Shown here in pieces: positions 59,391 through 64,000 of a stretch of 64,000 bases of DNA. Below the pieces are notes generated by a model that was not told the DNA's origin, did not search any database, and worked only from the letters and a program-made list of their open reading frames with translations. Made by a program: the position numbers and the translations under genes. The stretch comes from Halorarum salinum. Lineage in GTDB: Archaea; Halobacteriota; Halobacteria; Halobacteriales; Haloferacaceae. Location: positions 620,001 to 684,000 of the forward strand of contig NZ_CP058579.1 of assembly GCF_013402875.1 (NCBI RefSeq). The letters are read 5' to 3'. How positions within the stretch are numbered: the stretch's first letter is position 1; every line of letters starts with the position of its first letter.

Positions 59391-60338
59391 TCAGCCGGCG
59401 TCGGGGAACGGCACCTCGAGTTCGTCGCCGTCGTCGGGGACGAACGCGTCCCCGTCGTACCCCTCCCGCTCGAACGCCTCGCGGGCCTCCGACTCCAGCA
59501 GGCCCGCGCGGGCGGCGTAGCGGGAGGAGATGTGCGTGAGCGCCAGTCGGTTCGCGCCGGCCCGACGGGCGACGTCGGCCGCCTCGGCGGCGGTCGAGTG
59601 GGCCGTACTGCGGGCGCGGTCGGCGTCCTCGCTCGCGAACGTGGCGTCGTGGATCAGCAGGTCGGCGTCCCGCGCCGCCTCGACGGTCGCCTCGCTCGGC
59701 CGCGTGTCGCCGGTGTACGCGACGGTCCGTCCGGGTCGGGGCGGGCCGACGACCTCCTCCGGCTGGACGACCCTGCCGTCACCCAGTTCCACGGCCTCGC
59801 CGGCGTGGAGTCGGCCGTACGCCGGGCCGGGCGGGATGCCGAGTTCCTCCTCGGCCTTCTCGCGGTCGAACCGGCCCTTCCTGTCGGCCTCCGCGAGGAC
59901 GAACCCCATCGAGGTCGTCCGGTGGTCCGTCTCGAACGTCCGAACCTGGTACTCCTCGCGGGCGAGCGCGACGTTCCCCGGGCGGACCTCGTCGACCCGG
60001 ACCGGGTAGGAGGGGTCGTGGCCGCCGGCGTGGACGAGCTGCCGGAGCGTCCGCTTCGACCCCGGCGGGCCGTGGATGGCGAGCGCCTCCTCGCGGTCGT
60101 TGAAGTCGAGGCTCTGGACGAGCCCCGGGATGCCGAGGACGTGGTCGCCGTGGAGGTGGGTGACGAAGACGTGCGAGAGCCCGAATCCGGTCCCGTACCG
60201 CATCATCTGCCGCTGGGTACCCTCCCCGCAGTCGAACAGGAGTTCGTCGCCCTCGCGGTTGACGTGGAGCGCGCTGGGGGCGCGCTCGACCGTCGGCACC
60301 GCGCCGCTCGTCCCGAGGAAGGTCACCCGCAGCGTCAT
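59391..60338 (-). CDS. rnz: Ribonuclease Z (tRNA 3'-processing endonuclease)
   Basis: 315 residues of the MBL fold. The start MTLRVTFLGTSGAVPTVERAPSA is the standard RNase Z N terminus. Zinc ligands are in FVTHLHGDHVLGIPGLVQSLDF (H-x-H-x-D-H), with the family-specific GTQRQMMRYGTG, the exosite-containing PAYGRLHAGEAVELGDG region, VAYTGDTRPSEATVE, LLIHDATFA and LALTHISSRY. It removes tRNA 3' trailers and so pairs functionally with the RNase P RNA gene in this window. The ATG at 60338 is used because longer frames add no domain. Confidence 0.95.
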   Translation of the reverse strand: MTLRVTFLGTSGAVPTVERAPSALHVNREGDELLFDCGEGTQRQMMRYGTGFGLSHVFVTHLHGDHVLGIPGLVQSLDFNDREEALAIHGPPGSKRTLRQLVHAGGHDPSYPVRVDEVRPGNVALAREEYQVRTFETDHRTTSMGFVLAEADRKGRFDREKAEEELGIPPGPAYGRLHAGEAVELGDGRVVQPEEVVGPPRPGRTVAYTGDTRPSEATVEAARDADLLIHDATFASEDADRARSTAHSTAAEAADVARRAGANRLALTHISSRYAARAGLLESEAREAFEREGYDGDAFVPDDGDELEVPFPDAG

Positions 60339-60548
60339 GTCCGGTAGTGTGGGTGCCCGCTGTGAAACGCTGTCGGAAGCGGCGCGCCGCCGTCCGCGCC
60401 CGTCTCGCACCCTCCCCGGGCCGCTCTTGCCGAATCGAAGGGCTCGCGTCGTCCTCGCCCCAGCTACCGCGTGGTGCGTTCGCGTGCCCCACGCCATCCG
60501 GCTGCCGTCCCGGATTAATCCGGCTAAATCCCGGTTCGGGAGCTAGCG

Positions 60549-60555
60549 AATATAT
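60549..60555 (+). promoter_or_regulatory. TATA element of the DUF4382 lipoprotein gene
   Basis: AATATAT within GCGAATATATCC lies about 30 bp upstream of the ATG at 60583. It is conspicuous in the surrounding GC-rich DNA. The 244-bp gap 60339-60582 otherwise holds no gene. Confidence 0.65.
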
Positions 60556-60582
60556 CCGGAGCCCGAGTGAGAGCCGAGTACG

Positions 60583-62316
60583 ATGGTACGAACCGGGGGG
60601 AACCGCCGCGCGCTCGCCGCGCTCGCCGCCGCGCTGCTCGTCGTCACGGCGGGCTGTGGTGCGGGCGTGACGCCCGGCGAAGATGGCAGTTCGGGCGAGG
60701 GAACCGGCACGGTGAACTTCTTCATCAGCGACCAGCAGAACGCGATCGACCAGTTCGAGCAGCTAAACGTCACCGTCTCGGCGGTGATCCTGGTGCGCGC
60801 GGACGCCGGGAACGGCACCGCGACGCCGGCCGGGGACGGATCCGGCGCGACCGACGAGAACGGCGACGGGACCGGCGACGACGGGAACCGAACCGCCGAG
60901 GACGGCACCGAAGCGCCCGGGCCCGCGGAGGGCGAGCGGGTCACCTACGGGGTGGACGACGTCACGGTCGACCTGACCGAGCTCCGGGGCGCGAACGCCA
61001 CGCGGCTCGGCGCCATCGACGCGCCGGAGGGGAGCTACACCCAGGTCGTCGTGCGCGTCGAGTCGGTCGAGGGCACGCTCACGGACGGCTCCGAGGCCGA
61101 CGTGAAGCTGCCGAGCGAGCGGCTCCGCCTCAACAAGGGGTTCGCGGTGGGGAACGGCGAATCGGTCGACTTCGTCTTCGACGTGACCGTCTTCGAACGC
61201 GGCCCGAACGGCTACGTCCTCCGGCCCGTGGCGGGCGAGTCCGGCACCGGCGACGAGGTCGACATCGAGGCCCTCGAGCGCGGAAACGGCTCCGCGGCCG
61301 GCGGAGGCAACGCGAACGGGTCGGGCAACGCCGGGAACGGCGGCGACGGTGCCGGAAACGGCGCGAACGGTAACGATGGGGCCGACGATGGCGACGGCTC
61401 GAGCGATGAGGCGAACGGGAACGGCGCCGACGGGACGAGCGGCAACGGCGACGTGAACGCCGACACGGAGGGTAGCATGACCTTCTACGTGAGCGACGAG
61501 GAGAACGCCATCGGCGACTTCGAACGTCTGAACGTGACGGTGACGGCGGTCGGTCTGCACCGCGCGGGCGACGGCGACTCCGGCGGCTGGGTCGAGCGGG
61601 ACGTCGACGACCGGACCGTCGACCTGACGACGCTGACGGGGGCGAACGCGACGCGGCTCGGCACCTTCGGCGTCGGGAACGGCACCTACGACAGGGTGTT
61701 CGTCCACGTCGGCGGGATCGACGGAACGCTGGCGGACGGCGAGTCGGTGAACGTCAAGCTCCCGTCGAGCAAGCTCCAGGTGGACAAACGGTTCACCGTC
61801 GGGAACGGCGAATCGGTCGACTTCGTCTACGACATGACGGCGTTCGAGGCCGGCAACTCGGGCAAGTACATCCTCAAGCCGGTCGTGGGCGAGTCCGGGA
61901 CGGGCGACGAAGTGGACATCGACCCCGTCGACGAGGACGATTCGAACGAAGGCGACGCGGACGACGAGTCGGCGGACGGGGACGGATCGGCGGACGACGC
62001 CGCCCTGAACGCCTCCTTCGTCGGCGACGTCTCGGCCGGCGAGGAGGCCACCGTCGCGGTGACCCGGAGCGGTACCGGGGTCGAGAACGCGACGGTCAGC
62101 GTGACCCAGCAGGCCGACGACGGGCTCTCGATCGTCGAGTTCGAGACGGACGCGAACGGGACCGCGACGTTCGACGTCGATGCGAACGCGACCGGGCTGA
62201 GTGTGACCGTCGAAGACGGCGGCGACGAGGTCGAACTCGAACGCGAGTTCGAGGCCGATGGAACCGACGACGGGAGCGGTGACAGCGCCGCGTTGCGGGC
62301 CCCGCTCCCTGGGTGA
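60583..62316 (+). CDS. Lipoprotein with two DUF4382 domains
   Basis: 577 residues. The N-terminal signal ends in a lipobox at Cys25 (LVVTAGC), so it is an exported lipoprotein. Two homologous beta-rich DUF4382 domains follow. Each starts with an F-[FY]-[IV]-S-D-x-x-N-A-I-x-x-F pattern (FFISDQQNAIDQFEQLNV near residue 46; FYVSDEENAIGDFERLNV near 302). Each contains NATRLG, VKLPS and GNGESVDFV[FY]D. They are joined by a Gly/Asn/Asp linker (about 228-290). The last 100 residues form a smaller beta domain with ENATVSVTQQADDG. Ligand and role are unknown. Confidence 0.88.
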   Translation: MVRTGGNRRALAALAAALLVVTAGCGAGVTPGEDGSSGEGTGTVNFFISDQQNAIDQFEQLNVTVSAVILVRADAGNGTATPAGDGSGATDENGDGTGDDGNRTAEDGTEAPGPAEGERVTYGVDDVTVDLTELRGANATRLGAIDAPEGSYTQVVVRVESVEGTLTDGSEADVKLPSERLRLNKGFAVGNGESVDFVFDVTVFERGPNGYVLRPVAGESGTGDEVDIEALERGNGSAAGGGNANGSGNAGNGGDGAGNGANGNDGADDGDGSSDEANGNGADGTSGNGDVNADTEGSMTFYVSDEENAIGDFERLNVTVTAVGLHRAGDGDSGGWVERDVDDRTVDLTTLTGANATRLGTFGVGNGTYDRVFVHVGGIDGTLADGESVNVKLPSSKLQVDKRFTVGNGESVDFVYDMTAFEAGNSGKYILKPVVGESGTGDEVDIDPVDEDDSNEGDADDESADGDGSADDAALNASFVGDVSAGEEATVAVTRSGTGVENATVSVTQQADDGLSIVEFETDANGTATFDVDANATGLSVTVEDGGDEVELEREFEADGTDDGSGDSAALRAPLPG

Positions 62317-62322
62317 TCCCGG

Positions 62323-62976
62323 TCAGGACTCGGTTTCCGCGGTTCCGTCGGCTTCGGTTCCGTGAGCCGTGGGTTCGCCGGTCGAGGCTCCGTCGGTCGG
62401 AGTAGCGTCGGTCGGAGTGCCGTCAGGGGTGGCCCCGTCAGCTCCGCCGGACGAGCCGCCGGAGTCGCCTCCGGACACGCTCCGGCCGGCGCCGGCGCTC
62501 CCGCCGATCGCGTCGGAGGAGGCGTAGTTCACGCCGACGTACTCGCCGTCGTGCAGCAGGACGAGCGTGTAGTCGGCCGGCACGGTCAGGTTCGCCGCGA
62601 AGCGCGCCTCGGCGCGGCCCGCCTCGCACGTACCGGCGTCGCCGTCCCGGACGGTCCGTACGTCGAGCATGAACGTTTCCGGCGCGATGCGGTCGAACCG
62701 GGCGTCGAGGCTCACGTCGGGCCCGGCGACGGTGAGGTTCTCGCGGAGCGTGAGGTTCTGGCCGGAGCCGTTCGGGGCGCTCTCGGTCCGGTCGACGGCG
62801 CCGGGTTCGGTCGGGTCGACGCAGCCGACCGCCGTCGTTTCGAAGCCGTTGAGGCCGGCGTCGGGCTGTTCCGCGAACGGGTCGTCGATCGCGACCGCCG
62901 TCGTGACGCCGCCGGCGGCGGCGCCGCCGACGAACGCGAGGAGGGCGATCACGATGGCGGTGGTGCGGGAGACCAT
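62323..62976 (-). CDS. Exported protein with N-terminal membrane anchor, Ser/Gly/Thr-rich C terminus
   Basis: 217 residues. A signal or anchor helix (TTAIVIALLAFVGGAAAGGVTTAVAI) is followed by an extracellular domain with two cysteines (VGCVDPTEP and GTCEAGRAEA) and several Asn-x-Ser/Thr sites (NGS, NLT twice). The tail is low complexity (SGGADGATPDGTPTDATPTDG). It is convergent with the DUF4382 lipoprotein gene, with only 6 bp between the stops. No family was recognised. Confidence 0.75.
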   Translation of the reverse strand: MVSRTTAIVIALLAFVGGAAAGGVTTAVAIDDPFAEQPDAGLNGFETTAVGCVDPTEPGAVDRTESAPNGSGQNLTLRENLTVAGPDVSLDARFDRIAPETFMLDVRTVRDGDAGTCEAGRAEARFAANLTVPADYTLVLLHDGEYVGVNYASSDAIGGSAGAGRSVSGGDSGGSSGGADGATPDGTPTDATPTDGASTGEPTAHGTEADGTAETES

Positions 62977-63066
62977 GCGTTCAGTGGGTTTCGACTCCGG
63001 GTTATCAGTGTTGTCGTCGATCCTGTAGGAGTGGCTGTCCGGGTGGAGGGGAACTGCGGAGATGGT

Positions 63067-63264
63067 CTCGAAAGCCTCCGCGGCTGTCGGCTCGGGGACC
63101 GCAACTGCGCTCCTCGCCTCGGTCGCGCCGCTCCCTCGGCCGCGGTGCTCGTCCCTCGCGCGCGTCCGGCGGGCACTACCCGGGACCTGCGGTCCCGTGC
63201 GGTCACCCTCGCTCGCACGCTCGCTCGCGTGACCGAGGCGCGGCCGCCGCGCGCCAAGTGGCTG
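63067..63264 (-). repeat. Dispersed modular intergenic repeat, copy H
   Basis: Minus-strand copy in the 435-bp gap 62977-63411. The complement holds GGCGCGCGGCGGCCGCGCCT at the left end, then CGGTCACGCGAGCGAGCGTG, GGGACCGCAGGTCCC, CGCGCGAGGGACGAGCACCG, GGCGAGGAGCGCAG and GCCGACAGCCGCGGAGGCTT followed by TCGAG. Its left end is nearly identical to that of copy F, and its right end to the terminal repeat of copy G. Confidence 0.74.
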
Positions 63265-63411
63265 ACTCCCCATCGACGCGAGCACTGTGGCGGGGACGCA
63301 GAACGCGGGGCTTTCGAGGAGGCCTTGTTTCACCTCGCTCCGTCTGACACGTCCTAACCGAACCAACTAGAACGGCCACGTTCATAGCCCCCGGCCCGCT
63401 ACGAGCCACCA

Positions 63412-64000
63412 ATGGACGGCCCGCTGTGGACCGAGACGCACGCCCCCGACCTCGCTGACCTCCCCCAGCCGGAGGTGCGCGAGCGGCTCTCCCGGGCGGT
63501 CGACGAGCCGATGAACCTCGTCGTCCAGGGTCCGACCGGCGTCGGCAAGACCGCCGCCGTCAGGGCGCTCGCCCGCGAGACCCACGCCGACCCGGGCAAC
63601 GACCTCATCGAGATCAACGTCGCGGACTTCTTCGGCCGCACGAAGAAGGAGATCCGCACCGACCCGCGCTTCGAGCCGTTCCTCCAGGGCCGGAGCCGGA
63701 TGGCCAAGCGCGACATGATCAACCGGGTGCTGAAGGAGTCCGCGGCCAACGCGCCGATGTCCGGCGAGTACAAGACGGTCCTGCTGGACAACGCCGAGGA
63801 GATCCGCGAGGACTTCCAGCAGGCGCTCCGGCGCGTGATGGAGCAGTACCACCGCGCGACCCAGTTCGTCATCGCGACGCGCCAGCCCTCGAAGCTCATC
63901 CCGCCGATCCGGTCGCGCTGCTTCCCGGTGCCGATGCGCGTCCCGACCACCGACGAGACCATCGGCGTGCTCGCGGGCATCTGCGAGGCCGAGGACGTCG
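63412..64000 (+). CDS. RFC small-subunit-like AAA+ protein (3' truncated by window edge)
   Basis: The first 196 residues of a clamp-loader-type AAA+ ATPase. It begins MDGPLWTETHAPDLADLPQP. Walker A is VVQGPTGVGKTAAV. The Walker B position reads VLLDNAEEIREDFQQALRRVMEQY, with Asp-Asn-Ala-Glu in place of the usual Asp-Glu-Ala-Asp. The sensor/Arg-finger region is FVIATRQPSKLIPPIRSRCFPVPM (S-R-C). It likely corresponds to the second RFC small-subunit paralogue of haloarchaea and would load PCNA onto DNA. Position 63412 ATG gives the standard start. Confidence 0.87.
   Translation, partial: MDGPLWTETHAPDLADLPQPEVRERLSRAVDEPMNLVVQGPTGVGKTAAVRALARETHADPGNDLIEINVADFFGRTKKEIRTDPRFEPFLQGRSRMAKRDMINRVLKESAANAPMSGEYKTVLLDNAEEIREDFQQALRRVMEQYHRATQFVIATRQPSKLIPPIRSRCFPVPMRVPTTDETIGVLAGICEAEDV

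Overview
The window is a stretch of haloarchaeal (class Halobacteria) chromosome. The evidence is a very high G+C content with GC-rich third codon positions, strongly acidic proteins, twin-arginine export signals, TATA boxes about 27 bp upstream of leaderless starts, an archaeal-type RNase P RNA, and archaeal informational genes (S6e, RFC-like clamp loader, archaeal GlyRS). The genus cannot be fixed from the sequence alone. The region is mostly core housekeeping DNA. No integrase, insertion sequence, CRISPR array, tRNA or rRNA was recognised.

Layout. 1-4.0 kb: end of hisA, a hidden 50-residue membrane protein, hisB, an MFS transporter, a frameshifted membrane-protein gene and a zinc-finger protein. 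4.0-13.2 kb: an ACT-domain regulator, a hypothetical protein, an SRPBCC protein next to a zinc alcohol dehydrogenase, a membrane protein, an IMPACT-family protein, a DAO-type FAD oxidoreductase, an S9 peptidase and a mini zinc-ribbon protein. 13.9-21.6 kb: a complete oligopeptide ABC importer (double ATPase with an unusual insertion, lipoprotein binding protein, two permeases). 21.6-26.0 kb: dihydroorotase, lipoate ligase, a LytM-fold protein and S6e with a long acidic tail. 26.4-30.5 kb: DHH phosphoesterase, UspA, AMMECR1 protein and rnpB. 30.7-40.4 kb: MBL hydrolase, acyl-CoA ligase, a proton antiporter fused to TrkA, a SEC59/CdsA-like kinase, glycyl-tRNA synthetase and a four-CBS protein. 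41.2-50.5 kb: a TAT-exported subtilase, two small haloarchaeal proteins, a soluble chemotaxis transducer, UvrC, malate dehydrogenase and uracil phosphoribosyltransferase. 51.2-56.4 kb: an isochorismatase-family hydrolase, a surface metalloprotease and nicotinate phosphoribosyltransferase (a likely NAD-salvage neighbourhood), then threonine ammonia-lyase. 56.6-64 kb: DUF460 protein, degenerate receiver, RNase Z, a duplicated DUF4382 lipoprotein, an exported protein and the start of an RFC-like AAA+ protein.

The most unusual structure is not a gene. Eight of the larger intergenic gaps (about 4.2, 13.5, 26.2, 40.7, 41.0, 50.8, 55.0 and 63.2 kb) contain members of one modular, GC-rich, hairpin-laden repeat family in both orientations. 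One copy is bounded by a perfect 20-bp inverted repeat, two copies lie head to head, and two carry a shared cassette of hairpins. The repeats create long spurious reading frames and look like a non-autonomous mobile or structural element. Their function is unknown to me.
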